Positions 16,708 to 25,496 of a DNA stretch of 64,000 nucleotides are shown piece by piece. The position numbers and the translations under genes were made by a program. This DNA comes from Bacteroidales bacterium (lineage in GTDB: Bacteria; Bacteroidota; Bacteroidia; Bacteroidales; UBA1402), in assembly GCA_017468435.1 (NCBI GenBank), contig JAFUIP010000014.1, positions 1 through 64,000 on the forward strand, given 5' to 3'. Numbering within the stretch: position 1 is the first letter of the stretch; each line of letters starts with the position of its first letter. The notes beneath the pieces were generated by a model. It was given only the letters and a program-made list of their open reading frames with translations. It was not told the origin of the DNA and ran no database searches.

Positions 16708-17406
16708 TTATTTCTGCAACTTGGCGCGTTCGATGTACTTTTCGATTTCGCTACCTTCCAAAGAAGAAGGATATTGAGCCTTGATGGTTTCGTAAGCAGC
16801 GAGCGCCTTGCTCCACTGACCCAAGCTTTCGTAAGCACGACCAGCCTTCATCAAGTAGATGGGAGCCAAGAGGTTATTGTCGGTCTTAGCAGCCTTGTCG
16901 AAGCAAGAAGCAGCCTTCTGAACCTGACCCAGTTCAACATAGCAATCGCCCAAGGCACCTACAAAAGCAGGACCGGCAACGAGGCTTGAAGTATTGGCCT
17001 TGCTCAGATAAGACACAGCCGTTTCATATTCACCTTTTTCTTTGTAGCACAAACCGGCATAAGCCTTAGCCAACTTACCAGTCTTGGTAGCAGCATATTT
17101 CTTTGCAATTTCTTCAAAACCAATGTAATCTACATCGTCACCATAAAGAGCCTTATCCAAAGAATCGGCAGCGAAATACTGTTCGCCAACGAAAATCATT
17201 TCAGCGGCTTTTTGCTCCTTAGGAAGAACTACCTTGTTGTTATACAAAAGGATACCACCTACAACAACAATCACTGCTGCCAATGCAATCAAGAGGGTGT
17301 TCTGGTTTTTTTCGATAAATTGTTCTGAACGGCTCAGGGCTTCGTTCATACCTTCCAAAGCATCTTTATTTTCTTCTGCTTTAGGTGCTACTTTCTTAGT
17401 TGCCAT
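16708..17406 (-). CDS. Membrane-anchored tetratricopeptide protein
   Basis: 232 residues. There is a short cytoplasmic N-terminus, one transmembrane segment at about residues 37-57 (TLLIALAAVIVVVGGILLYN), then TPRs facing outward (AYAGLCYKEKGEYETAVSYL, LGDCYVELGQVQKAASCFDK, GRAYESLGQWSKALAAYETI). The layout resembles YfgM, a periplasmic chaperone-adaptor, but the specific role is unknown. It is the first gene of a two-gene unit with ribH. No enzymatic motif is present. Confidence 0.8.
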   Translation of the reverse strand: MATKKVAPKAEENKDALEGMNEALSRSEQFIEKNQNTLLIALAAVIVVVGGILLYNNKVVLPKEQKAAEMIFVGEQYFAADSLDKALYGDDVDYIGFEEIAKKYAATKTGKLAKAYAGLCYKEKGEYETAVSYLSKANTSSLVAGPAFVGALGDCYVELGQVQKAASCFDKAAKTDNNLLAPIYLMKAGRAYESLGQWSKALAAYETIKAQYPSSLEGSEIEKYIERAKLQK

Positions 17407-17480
17407 ATCAATTTCTATTTTTTATTGTTATTATTCTTTCTGATTTTCTTTACTTCTCGCAAAAAATCGCTTTAAGCGCG

Positions 17481-17488
17481 CAAAGGTA
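17481..17488 (-). promoter_or_regulatory. -7 element for the TPR-ribH unit
   Basis: Reverse-strand TACCTTTG matches TAnnTTTG and lies 75 bp upstream of the TPR start. The -33 box is not clear. Confidence 0.5.
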
Positions 17489-17534
17489 TAAAAATCTTTT
17501 CATTAATGAAAGCGAGGAGAATCAGTATTTTATT

Positions 17535-17542
17535 TAACTTTG
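17535..17542 (+). promoter_or_regulatory. -7 element for recF
   Basis: TAACTTTG matches TAnnTTTG, 28 bp upstream of the recF ATG. No clear TTG was found at -33. Confidence 0.5.
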
Positions 17543-17570
17543 CAAGACCGAAACAATCATCACATCAAGC

Positions 17571-18761
17571 ATGTACCTGCATAGGATATCCATACTGAAT
17601 TTCAAGAACATAAGCGAAGCCTCCGTGGAGTTTTCGCCCAAGCTCAACTGCTTTTTCGGCAAGAACGGGCAAGGCAAAACCAATTTGCTGGATGCCATTT
17701 ACCTGCTGTCGTTTTGCAAGAGCCACCATTTAGCCATAGATTCGCAGGCCATCAATCATCAGGCCGACTTCTATATGGTGCAGGGCAACTACTTGATAGA
17801 CAACAAAGAACGCGAATTCTACTGCGGTGTCAAACGACGCGGACGCAAGGTGTTTAAGCACGACAAAAAAGCTTACGAAAAGCTCTCGGAACATATCGGA
17901 CAAATCCCTTTGGTGATGATTTCTCCCGCCGACGAAGCCCTGATTCGCGAAGGCAGCGAGGAACGCCGTCGATTTATGGATATGGCTATTTCTCAGTACG
18001 ATAACACTTATATGCAGGCCTTGGTGGCTTATAACAATGCCTTGCAACAGCGCAACGCCATGCTCAAGGACGAGAGCCGCAGCTATCCCGACGACATGTA
18101 CGAAGTGTATGAGTATCAGATGGCTCGCCACGCCTCGGACATTTACCGCAAGCGAAAGGGATTTATCGAAGCCTTCACGCCGGTGTTCAATCGTTTTCAT
18201 CAAGAGATTTCGAACAGCCGCGAAAAGGTGAGCCTCAGCTATAGTTCGCATTTGGAAAAGGGCGATTTGGCCACGCTCATGGCCGAGGTGCGCGAACGCG
18301 ATAAAATACTGGGTTACAGCACGCGAGGCATTCACAAAGACGACATCGACATTTTGCTCGACGACTACGCGCTGAAAAGAATTGGATCGCAAGGCCAGAA
18401 CAAAACCTGCCTTATTGCCATGAAGTTAGCCCAGGCCGATTTCCTACGACAACAAAGCCATCACGCCCCCATCTTGCTGCTCGACGACCTTTTCGACAAG
18501 CTCGACGAGAACCGCGTGGAAAGCATCATCAAGTTGGTGTTGCAGCCTCGATTCGGCCAGATTTTCATTACCGACACGCAATATTCTCATTTACAAGACA
18601 TCTTAGAAGCAGCCGCAGCACTCACGCCCCTCGAAGCCGGCAGCGAGCATCGCTTGTTTTACGTGGAAAACGGACAGGTCGCGAGCGCGGCACAGACAAG
18701 TGCCGACGCGAGCGGAGCGCTTCCCGCGACTCCCGGCACAGAAAGGACGGTGGACGCATGA
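17571..18761 (+). CDS. recF: DNA replication and repair protein RecF
   Basis: 396 residues. Walker A is GKNGQGKTNLLDAIYLL (about residues 34-50). The ABC signature-like block is SQGQNKTCLIAMKLA, and Walker B is ILLLDDLFDKLD. RecF binds gapped DNA and helps load RecA with RecO and RecR. The last 25-30 residues (from about 371) are an Ala/Ser/Thr-rich tail that most RecF proteins lack. Its DNA is GC-rich and partly palindromic (18688-18705). It overlaps the DUF721 gene by ATGA. Confidence 0.94.
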   Translation: MYLHRISILNFKNISEASVEFSPKLNCFFGKNGQGKTNLLDAIYLLSFCKSHHLAIDSQAINHQADFYMVQGNYLIDNKEREFYCGVKRRGRKVFKHDKKAYEKLSEHIGQIPLVMISPADEALIREGSEERRRFMDMAISQYDNTYMQALVAYNNALQQRNAMLKDESRSYPDDMYEVYEYQMARHASDIYRKRKGFIEAFTPVFNRFHQEISNSREKVSLSYSSHLEKGDLATLMAEVRERDKILGYSTRGIHKDDIDILLDDYALKRIGSQGQNKTCLIAMKLAQADFLRQQSHHAPILLLDDLFDKLDENRVESIIKLVLQPRFGQIFITDTQYSHLQDILEAAAALTPLEAGSEHRLFYVENGQVASAAQTSADASGALPATPGTERTVDA

Positions 18762-19048
18762 GACGCCGCAACAGCGAAGCCTTGGACCAGGTACTGCAAC
18801 AAGTTTTGAAGGAAAATCATTTGGACGGAAAACTCTCGGAAGTGCGACTCATCAAGAACTGGGAAAGCATTGTCGGGCCGCAACTGGCAGCGCAAACCGA
18901 GAAACTCTACATCCGCAACCAAGTGCTGTATCTGCACGTGAAATCGGCCATCGTGCGCAACGAACTGATGCTGATGCGCGCTTCCCTTATCAAAAAACTC
19001 AACGAATCGGTGGGCACTCAGTCTATTCGCAACATAGTCTTGCGATAA
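18758..19048 (+). CDS. DUF721 (DciA-like) protein
   Basis: 96 residues. DUF721 core: LDQVLQQVLKENHLDGKLSE, IKNWESIVGPQLAAQTEKLY, then NELMLMRASLIKKLNE. The C-terminus (ESVGTQSIRNIVLR) fits Bacteroidetes members. DciA-type proteins assist replicative helicase loading in many bacteria without DnaC. The short Bacteroidetes form may do the same, but this is inferred. Start overlaps the recF stop (ATGA). Confidence 0.85.
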   Translation: MRRRNSEALDQVLQQVLKENHLDGKLSEVRLIKNWESIVGPQLAAQTEKLYIRNQVLYLHVKSAIVRNELMLMRASLIKKLNESVGTQSIRNIVLR

Positions 19049-19071
19049 ACCCCGAATCTCTACAAAATGGT

Positions 19072-19105
19072 AGGCGCCCGAACATTTCACAATGTGCGGA
19101 CGCCT
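19072..19105 (+). terminator. Hairpin after recF-DUF721
   Basis: Fifteen-position stem with two mismatches (AGGCGCCCGAACATT / AATGTGCGGACGCCT) and a four-base loop. The tail is TAACTAACTTACT rather than a clean T run, so it could also be an RNA-stabilising hairpin. Confidence 0.55.
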
Positions 19106-19228
19106 TAACTAACTTACTAACCTAAAGTATGAGAGAGATTCATTTCTGCGGCAAAAGTACACATATTTTGCAAGTATTGGTGCACTTTTTTAATATATTT
19201 TTCGCATTTATTGATTTATTAATGATTT

Positions 19229-20587
19229 TTATTTTTTCACCGCAATCACTTCAGAGCGCAAACCATTGGTTGTCTGCATCTTAAGCAGATAGAAGCCCTC
19301 ATTAAGCTGCGTAAAGTCAAAATCGGCGATACTTTCTTCTGCGCCGCTACGATACAGCAAACGGCCATCCATGCCATACACAACGAAAGAGAGAACCTCC
19401 GAAGCGGTATAAACATTATCCAAATCGTTTACATTCAAAGAGATAGAAGCAAGAGGCAGGCGCGTATATTGCACATCTTCCTTGTTGGTGGCATACGAAA
19501 CATACAGAAAATCGCCGGCCACCATAGACTTTGGATAGCTGTAGCCCGAGTTGCTACTTTTCGCCTTTCCTGCATAGCGAAGCGGCTGAATATCACTATC
19601 GCCGCGCAGAAGATAAGCCTTGTCGAAAGTCTTTCCGTCCTTGCTCAAAGTGAGCGCGAGAGGCACGCGACGCTTGTTGGATACCGGATTTCCCGCCATG
19701 AAAGCCGTGCCGTCGGGCAAGTTTCCGGCGCTCTGCTTGGTGCGAGCATCAGGCATATTGGTTTTTTCGGCCTTGGTCCAAGTTTCTCCCTCATCCTTGC
19801 TGCTGGCCGCCAATTTACGATACGAAGAATTTTGGTCGCGGAAAATCATCACGATGCTGCCATCGGCCTGAACAAAAAGACTGGGCTCCATTTCTACCGA
19901 TTGCGCGCCATTGTCGGTGTATTCAAAACTTCCTTTCTTCCAACCCCTTACACCGGAAGGATCGTCCGTATAGATGGGAGCGATGTGCAAGCCGGGCTGC
20001 AAGTGGGCCGCATTCAACAAGCGACCGGAAGGCAAAAGATGTGGATCTTGTTCGAAAATACCATTCAAACGACTGCCATCTGCCATCAAGACATCGGCGG
20101 GCGCGGTCCAGGTCAAGCCATCAACAGAAGCCACATAGCGCGTGTAACCACCTTTCGGATTCATACCGGCGGGCCAAGTGTTGATATAGCCGATGAGCGA
20201 ATCTTCCGTGGCATACCATCCGCCCGAAGAGCAATAACCATCGGCAATGGTCTCGGCCAGCACCATAGGTTCAGTCCAAGTGGTGCCTTCGTCTTCGCTG
20301 CGGCTGTAGGCCACCCAGGTATCTTCGGAGTCTTCGTCCTGCTTGGAACTCTGCCACATACAATAAAGCGCGCCTTTAAAAGAAATCATCACCACGCCAT
20401 GGCTGAAATGGTCGGTATTGTCGGAGGGAGCAAAGACCGTGAAAGTTTCGGTGCCTTCGGCCACACTCAAACCCAGCGCATTGGTATCGTTCGCATCGAA
20501 AAGCCCGCTCGCCACACGAAAAGGTGCCGCAGCCGACAGCGACATGGCCGTCAGGCAAAGCAGGGCAAAAATCGTTTTTTTCATCAT
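19229..20587 (-). CDS. Secreted Asp-box (BNR) sialidase-like protein with sorting tail
   Basis: 452 residues. Signal peptide (about 1-20), then a beta-propeller-like region with Asp boxes: SEDEGTTW (97-104) and SKDEGETW, plus degenerate SVDGLTW and SKDGKTF. The C-terminal 70 residues (VVYGMDGRLLYRSG to NEGFYLLKMQTTNGLRSEVIAVKK) look like a type IX secretion sorting domain. Asp boxes are typical of exo-alpha-sialidases, but the FRIP/YRIP motif of the classical enzyme was not seen, so sialidase activity is unproven. It lies in the PUL, on the strand opposite to susCD. Confidence 0.75.
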   Translation of the reverse strand: MMKKTIFALLCLTAMSLSAAAPFRVASGLFDANDTNALGLSVAEGTETFTVFAPSDNTDHFSHGVVMISFKGALYCMWQSSKQDEDSEDTWVAYSRSEDEGTTWTEPMVLAETIADGYCSSGGWYATEDSLIGYINTWPAGMNPKGGYTRYVASVDGLTWTAPADVLMADGSRLNGIFEQDPHLLPSGRLLNAAHLQPGLHIAPIYTDDPSGVRGWKKGSFEYTDNGAQSVEMEPSLFVQADGSIVMIFRDQNSSYRKLAASSKDEGETWTKAEKTNMPDARTKQSAGNLPDGTAFMAGNPVSNKRRVPLALTLSKDGKTFDKAYLLRGDSDIQPLRYAGKAKSSNSGYSYPKSMVAGDFLYVSYATNKEDVQYTRLPLASISLNVNDLDNVYTASEVLSFVVYGMDGRLLYRSGAEESIADFDFTQLNEGFYLLKMQTTNGLRSEVIAVKK

Positions 20588-20615
20588 GATTCTGTTAAAA
20601 CGAAAGACAGTGTAC

Positions 20616-20653
20616 GGAAAAACGACAGCCCGAACCTTATAGTCCGAGCTGTC
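20616..20653 (-). terminator. Terminator between the duplicated protein and the sialidase-like gene
   Basis: Stem GACAGCTCGGAC / GGTTCGGGCTGTC with mostly paired bases (one G-T, one mismatch or bulge), five-base loop, and a GTTTTT tail on the reverse strand. It sits between two same-strand genes and may make the downstream gene partly separate. Confidence 0.65.
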
Positions 20654-20674
20654 ACTTTATTGATTCTGAGAAGA

Positions 20675-21997
20675 TTATTTGTTCAAATATTTTTTACCAC
20701 CCTTGATGATGATACCTTGATAATCTTCGCCAACGATTTGACCTTGCAAGTTGTAGATCACTTCGCTTACAGGAATAACCACTTCTTCGATGTTGGTGAT
20801 GGTCTTGTCGCTTTCGGGATCCCAAGCTTCCACTTCGCTTTCGTCAACGACCCAAAGAACGATGTTGGCCCATACTTGGTTGTGACCATCGAACAAGAAG
20901 TTCAACTCTTCGAACCATGCGGTACCCTTTTCAGCCACGAATTCTGCGAAAGGCTTAGTAACAGTGCTGGCAATGGGACTGATAGGATATTGCAATTTCT
21001 GGATGGCTTCATTGTCCAATACATCGCGTTCTTCCGGAGTCATGATGGGGAATTCAGGCGTATTAGCAAATGACTGCAAGTATGCCCAGTTGTGAGCTTC
21101 GCCTGAGTTTGAAACACCATAGAAAGCAACTTTTACAACACCAAGGTTAGAAGGAATGAAAATGGTAGCATTCTTATCCTTAGAAATCTTCATCAATGAA
21201 TAAGGAACTGAATCGGTTTCGCTGCTCTTATAACCAACGCCTTCTGCATAGTCCTTACCATCAACCTTCATGGTGATGCCATTGTTGAAAGTCCAAGCCT
21301 GACCTTCGCCCATTTCCACGAAAGTAGTAGGACGCAATTCAGCAATCTTTGAAAGAACACCTTCTGAAGAAAGAACGGCATTGATATTTTCGTCGGTAGC
21401 GGGATCCCAAGCTTCAACTTCATTTTCACCAACAGTCCAAAGAACGATGTTGATAGCCACCTGGTTGTTACCATCGAATTCGAAATTCAATTCTTCGAAC
21501 CATGCGGTACCCTTTTCAGCAGTGAAGGTAGCAAAAGGCTGAGCCAAAGAAGAAACCATGGGGCTGATAGGATATTGCAATTTCTGGATGTCTTCGTTTT
21601 TCATCACGTCGCGAGCTTCAGCTGTCATAATGGGGAATTCAAGCGTATTAGCAAATGACTGCAAATAAGCCCAGTTCAGAGCAGAAGAGTTAGAAACGCC
21701 ATAGAAAGCAACTTTCACAACACCCAGATTTGAAGGAATAGTGATGGTACCGGCTTTGTCTTTAGATACTTTCAACAAAGCATAAGGAGCGGTTTCAGTG
21801 CCATCGGTATAAGCATCGACAGAGGCGTAAGATTTACCGTTAACTTTTACAGAAATACCGTTTTGGAATACCCAAGATTGGTCTGCGGTTTCTTCCACAA
21901 AAGTGGTAGGACGAAGTTCCAATACCGTCGATTTGACCTGAGCGTTCATAGCAAAAGCCATGAAAGCGGCAGCAACAAGAGTAAAAATTTTCTTCAT
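20675..21997 (-). CDS. Secreted protein with two ~190-residue tandem repeats, function unknown
   Basis: 440 residues from ATG 21997 (a TTG lies two codons upstream). Signal peptide MKKIFTLVAAAFMAFAMNA. Two homologous halves follow. Each runs from LRPTTFVE through NGI(S/T)(V/M)KV, FIPSNLGVVKVAFYGVSNS-like, WAYLQSFANT and KLQYPISP to GTAWFEELNF and EVEAWDP. The C-terminus (IYNLQGQIVGEDYQG, then KGGKKYLNK) resembles the short sorting-like tail common in Prevotella-type secreted proteins. I do not recognise a catalytic motif. It diverges from susC and likely contributes to glycan capture or processing. Confidence 0.7.
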   Translation of the reverse strand: MKKIFTLVAAAFMAFAMNAQVKSTVLELRPTTFVEETADQSWVFQNGISVKVNGKSYASVDAYTDGTETAPYALLKVSKDKAGTITIPSNLGVVKVAFYGVSNSSALNWAYLQSFANTLEFPIMTAEARDVMKNEDIQKLQYPISPMVSSLAQPFATFTAEKGTAWFEELNFEFDGNNQVAINIVLWTVGENEVEAWDPATDENINAVLSSEGVLSKIAELRPTTFVEMGEGQAWTFNNGITMKVDGKDYAEGVGYKSSETDSVPYSLMKISKDKNATIFIPSNLGVVKVAFYGVSNSGEAHNWAYLQSFANTPEFPIMTPEERDVLDNEAIQKLQYPISPIASTVTKPFAEFVAEKGTAWFEELNFLFDGHNQVWANIVLWVVDESEVEAWDPESDKTITNIEEVVIPVSEVIYNLQGQIVGEDYQGIIIKGGKKYLNK

Positions 21998-22148
21998 AGT
22001 CAATTAGTTTAAAAGTGAGTAAAAATAGTTTCAAAAGTGGAATGCAAAGTAGGCTATTTTTTGTCGGTTTTACAATAATCGCAGGTAAAATTTTTATCGA
22101 AAAACGTGGATATTTTAGATTTGATGGGCATTTTCACAAATATAATTT

Positions 22149-22156
22149 TACCTTTG
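22149..22156 (+). promoter_or_regulatory. -7 element for the susCD operon
   Basis: TACCTTTG fits TAnnTTTG; predicted start about 22163, 40 nt before the susC ATG. A TTTG at 22120-22123 is 25 bp upstream, longer than ideal, as might suit an activator-dependent promoter. Confidence 0.5.
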
Positions 22157-22202
22157 CGTTCACTAATTCAATCAATCAAATCTCATCTAATAACCTTAGC
22201 TT

Positions 22203-25200
22203 ATGTACTCAAACTTGAAAAAATGTTTGCTGTCTTTAACGCTTCTTTTGGCTTGCTTTGGGCTTCATGCTCAGCAAGATATCAAAGGTAATGTGAAAGA
22301 TGCGAACGGAGAACCCTTAGTGGGTGTAAGCGTAGCCGTCGATGGAAAAGCCATCACCGTGACCGACATTGACGGAAATTACCAATTGATGGATGTTCCG
22401 CAAGGTGCTTCCATTTCAGTTAGTTACATCGGATTTAGCAAACAAACGAAAACCGCTTCTTCCGGCACGCTGAATTTTGTGATGCAAGAAGACACGAAAT
22501 TCCTCGAAGAAGCCGTGGTGGTGGGTTACGGCACCGTCAAGAAAAACGACCTGACCGGTTCGGTGGGCTCTGTCAAGACCGACAAACTGACCATGAAAGG
22601 CGCACCAACCATGATGGAAGCCCTGCAGGGAGCCGTGGCCGGTGTGAACATCACGCAAAGCAGCAGCCGTTCGGGTGGCGGTTTCAACATCGATATCCGC
22701 GGACGTTCGTCTTTGAACAGCGGCACCACGCCCATGTACGTTGTGGATGGTGTCATCTGCGACGACATCCAGTGGCTCAACCAACAAGACATTGAACGAA
22801 TCGACATTTTGAAGGACGCTTCATCTACTGCCATTTATGGTTCGCGTGCAACGGCCGGTGTGGTAATGGTGACCACCAAAGGCGCCCTGGCACATAGCAA
22901 AACCGCAAAACCAAGCGTCACTTACGATGGATATGTAGGCATGGCTGTTCCCACTCGATTCCCCGATTTTCAGGATGCCGGACAATTTTACACCTATCGT
23001 CTCCGCCGTTTCTTGGCTTACGCCGGCGAAACCGGAATGTCTGCTCAGCCCATTTATACCATCAATTCTTCAGATTTCAGCCAAATGGCCATGGAATCGG
23101 CAACCGGTAGCGGCATTTATCGTCTGCACGAAATGCGCGACGCAGGCATCAACGTTGATTGGCCTCGTCTTATCTCTCAAAACGGTTTGCAACAGAATCA
23201 TTACATTTCAGTGGCCGGAGCCAATCAGGACATCCGTTACCATCTGGGCGCAGGCTATACGCAGCAACAAGGCGTCTATATGGGCGATGACGAACAGAAA
23301 GTCAACTTCAAAGGTAGCTTGGATGCCAAGATCAATAAGTTCCTCACCGGAGGTTTCTCTATCAATTTGGCTAAAATCGCCAACCAATATGCCTCCGACC
23401 AAGGTGTTTCCAACGCTTATAGAACCAATGCTTTCTGGAAACCTTATTTCGAAGAAGGCGACATTTATTTCGATGTGGAAGATCCTTCGTCTTTGCCTTA
23501 TCAGGTGGGCGATTTGATTCCGCAACCGGGATGCCGTTATTATATAGGTACGGAAGGTTATCAGTTTTCATCGGGCTTCAACCCGCTTCTGTATTGGGAA
23601 AACGAAGAAAAACAGAAAGAAGCCTGGCGAATGATGGCGAATGCTTATTTGAGCTTCAAGCCGCTTAAATCTTTGGAATTCAAAACGACTTTCTCGCCCA
23701 GCTACACGCAGAGCACCACGGGCTACTATCAAAAGGAAGTGAGCGAAAACTCTTATCGTCCCAACTCGGCTTATGTGCAGACCTCTTCGGGTTTGTCATG
23801 GACTTGGGACAACATGATTACCTATGCACAGAATTTCGACGACATCCACGATATCAATGTAATGGGTCTTGCCAGTGCCACTTACGGCATGTCTGAACAC
23901 GACAAATATCAGACCACCGACGTAATGGAAGGTACACTTTGGTACAACTTGGCCACCGGCACCTACGACGCCAATAATTCGTACAACAGCTACAGCGAAA
24001 GCAGCATGCTCTCTTACGCCTTGCGCGCCAACTATACCTTGCTCAACAAATATCTGTTCACCGCCACGGTGCGTTGGGATGGATCTTCACGTTTTGCAGA
24101 AGGCTACAAGTGGGGTTCTTTCCCCTCGGCAGCTTTTGCTTGGCGTTTGAGCGAAGAAGATTGGTTCGACGGTACGGAAGAATGGTTGAGCAACCTGAAA
24201 CTGCGTGCTGCTTACGGTATCACGGGTAACAACTCTGGTATCGGCAACTATGCCACTCACCTGACGGTGTCGGGTCCCAACTATTATCCTTTCGGCGGCA
24301 TTTTCGGAAATGCTTATTATCCCAGCGGCATCGTTATTCAAGATTTGAAATGGGAAACTTCTAAGGAAACCAACCTCGGTTTGGACTTCGCCTTCCTCGA
24401 CAGCCGCATTTTCGGTAGCGTGGACTGGTACAACAAGGTTTCTTCCGACTTGCTCTACAGCGTAGATTTGCCCTTGGTGAGCGGCGGCGTTTCCATGACC
24501 ACCAACGTTGGTTCTGTGCTGAACCGCGGTATCGAATTGCAACTGACCACCGTAAACGTAGCCAACGACAACTGGCATTGGGAAACCACTTTCTCATTTG
24601 CCAAGAACCATAACGAAGTGCTCGATATCAATGGATTGGGCACCGACATCGTTCCTACCGGCATGACGGGCGGCTTGTTCATCGGACATCCTGTAGAAAA
24701 TGTTTATGCTTACCAATGGGACGGCATCGTTTCCGACAAGATGATGACAGTGCCTCAGTCGCAATTGGCTATTGATAAAGGTTTTACACCCGGACAAGAA
24801 GTACGCGAATGCGATTATTACTACGCGCTTTACACCTGGCAAGAAGGCCAACCCATCATCAAGGACGTGAACCAAGACGGTATCTTCGACAACAACGACA
24901 AGAAGATCTACAGCTCGGCTCCCAAGTGGACGGGAAGTTTCAGCACCTCGCTTTCTTATAAGAACTGGGATTTGTCGGCTTCGATGTACACCAAGATGAA
25001 CTATTACGTTTCGTCTAACTTCTATGGAAGCTACTACGACTTGAGCGACCGCGGCCGTATGCGTCTGCACGCCGACTGGTACGTTCCCGCCGGCACCCTG
25101 CTCGATTGCGATGGCGTCACCGCCGATGGCACGCTCATCAACCCGGTTTATCAAGAAAAGACACATTACGGATCGTATCCTTTCCCCTCTGCTGGCACAG

Positions 25201-25478
25201 GCGATGGCGCCGGTGTTCAGGCCGACTATTGGAACAGCGCCAAGACTGTGGTGGATGCTTCTTTCTTGAAAGTCAAGAACATCACTTTGGGATACACCTT
25301 GCCAAGAAAGGCTTTGGACAAAATGGGCTGCCAAGCTTTGCGTCTGTATCTGAATGTGACCAACCCCTTCGTTTTCACCAACTACGGTGGTTTCGATCCG
25401 GAATGGGCCAACGCTTCTTTGAGCAACGATGGTCCGAGCACGGTGACTTATCAATTGGGTGCAAGCCTCAAGTTCTAA
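22203..25478 (+). CDS. SusC/RagA-family TonB-dependent outer-membrane transporter
   Basis: 1091 residues. Signal peptide (to about 23), then a carboxypeptidase-D-like/CNA-B region (DIKGNVKDANGEPLVGVSVA). Next come the TonB-box-like EEAVVVGYGTVKKNDLTGSV, a plug (MMEALQGAVAGVNI, FNIDIRGRSSLNSGTTPMYVVDGV) and a 22-strand barrel ending in a C-terminal aromatic (ASLKF). It imports glycan fragments across the outer membrane using TonB energy, with the SusD lipoprotein as a lid. The susD gene follows 18 bp downstream. Substrate not predictable from sequence. Confidence 0.95.
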   Translation: MYSNLKKCLLSLTLLLACFGLHAQQDIKGNVKDANGEPLVGVSVAVDGKAITVTDIDGNYQLMDVPQGASISVSYIGFSKQTKTASSGTLNFVMQEDTKFLEEAVVVGYGTVKKNDLTGSVGSVKTDKLTMKGAPTMMEALQGAVAGVNITQSSSRSGGGFNIDIRGRSSLNSGTTPMYVVDGVICDDIQWLNQQDIERIDILKDASSTAIYGSRATAGVVMVTTKGALAHSKTAKPSVTYDGYVGMAVPTRFPDFQDAGQFYTYRLRRFLAYAGETGMSAQPIYTINSSDFSQMAMESATGSGIYRLHEMRDAGINVDWPRLISQNGLQQNHYISVAGANQDIRYHLGAGYTQQQGVYMGDDEQKVNFKGSLDAKINKFLTGGFSINLAKIANQYASDQGVSNAYRTNAFWKPYFEEGDIYFDVEDPSSLPYQVGDLIPQPGCRYYIGTEGYQFSSGFNPLLYWENEEKQKEAWRMMANAYLSFKPLKSLEFKTTFSPSYTQSTTGYYQKEVSENSYRPNSAYVQTSSGLSWTWDNMITYAQNFDDIHDINVMGLASATYGMSEHDKYQTTDVMEGTLWYNLATGTYDANNSYNSYSESSMLSYALRANYTLLNKYLFTATVRWDGSSRFAEGYKWGSFPSAAFAWRLSEEDWFDGTEEWLSNLKLRAAYGITGNNSGIGNYATHLTVSGPNYYPFGGIFGNAYYPSGIVIQDLKWETSKETNLGLDFAFLDSRIFGSVDWYNKVSSDLLYSVDLPLVSGGVSMTTNVGSVLNRGIELQLTTVNVANDNWHWETTFSFAKNHNEVLDINGLGTDIVPTGMTGGLFIGHPVENVYAYQWDGIVSDKMMTVPQSQLAIDKGFTPGQEVRECDYYYALYTWQEGQPIIKDVNQDGIFDNNDKKIYSSAPKWTGSFSTSLSYKNWDLSASMYTKMNYYVSSNFYGSYYDLSDRGRMRLHADWYVPAGTLLDCDGVTADGTLINPVYQEKTHYGSYPFPSAGTGDGAGVQADYWNSAKTVVDASFLKVKNITLGYTLPRKALDKMGCQALRLYLNVTNPFVFTNYGGFDPEWANASLSNDGPSTVTYQLGASLKF

Positions 25479-25496
25479 CCTTCACGATTCTGCATT

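Noticed and set aside
19469..21073. A 534-codon + strand frame across two PUL genes
   Set aside because: It runs through two convincing reverse-strand genes and a terminator and has no signal or domain.
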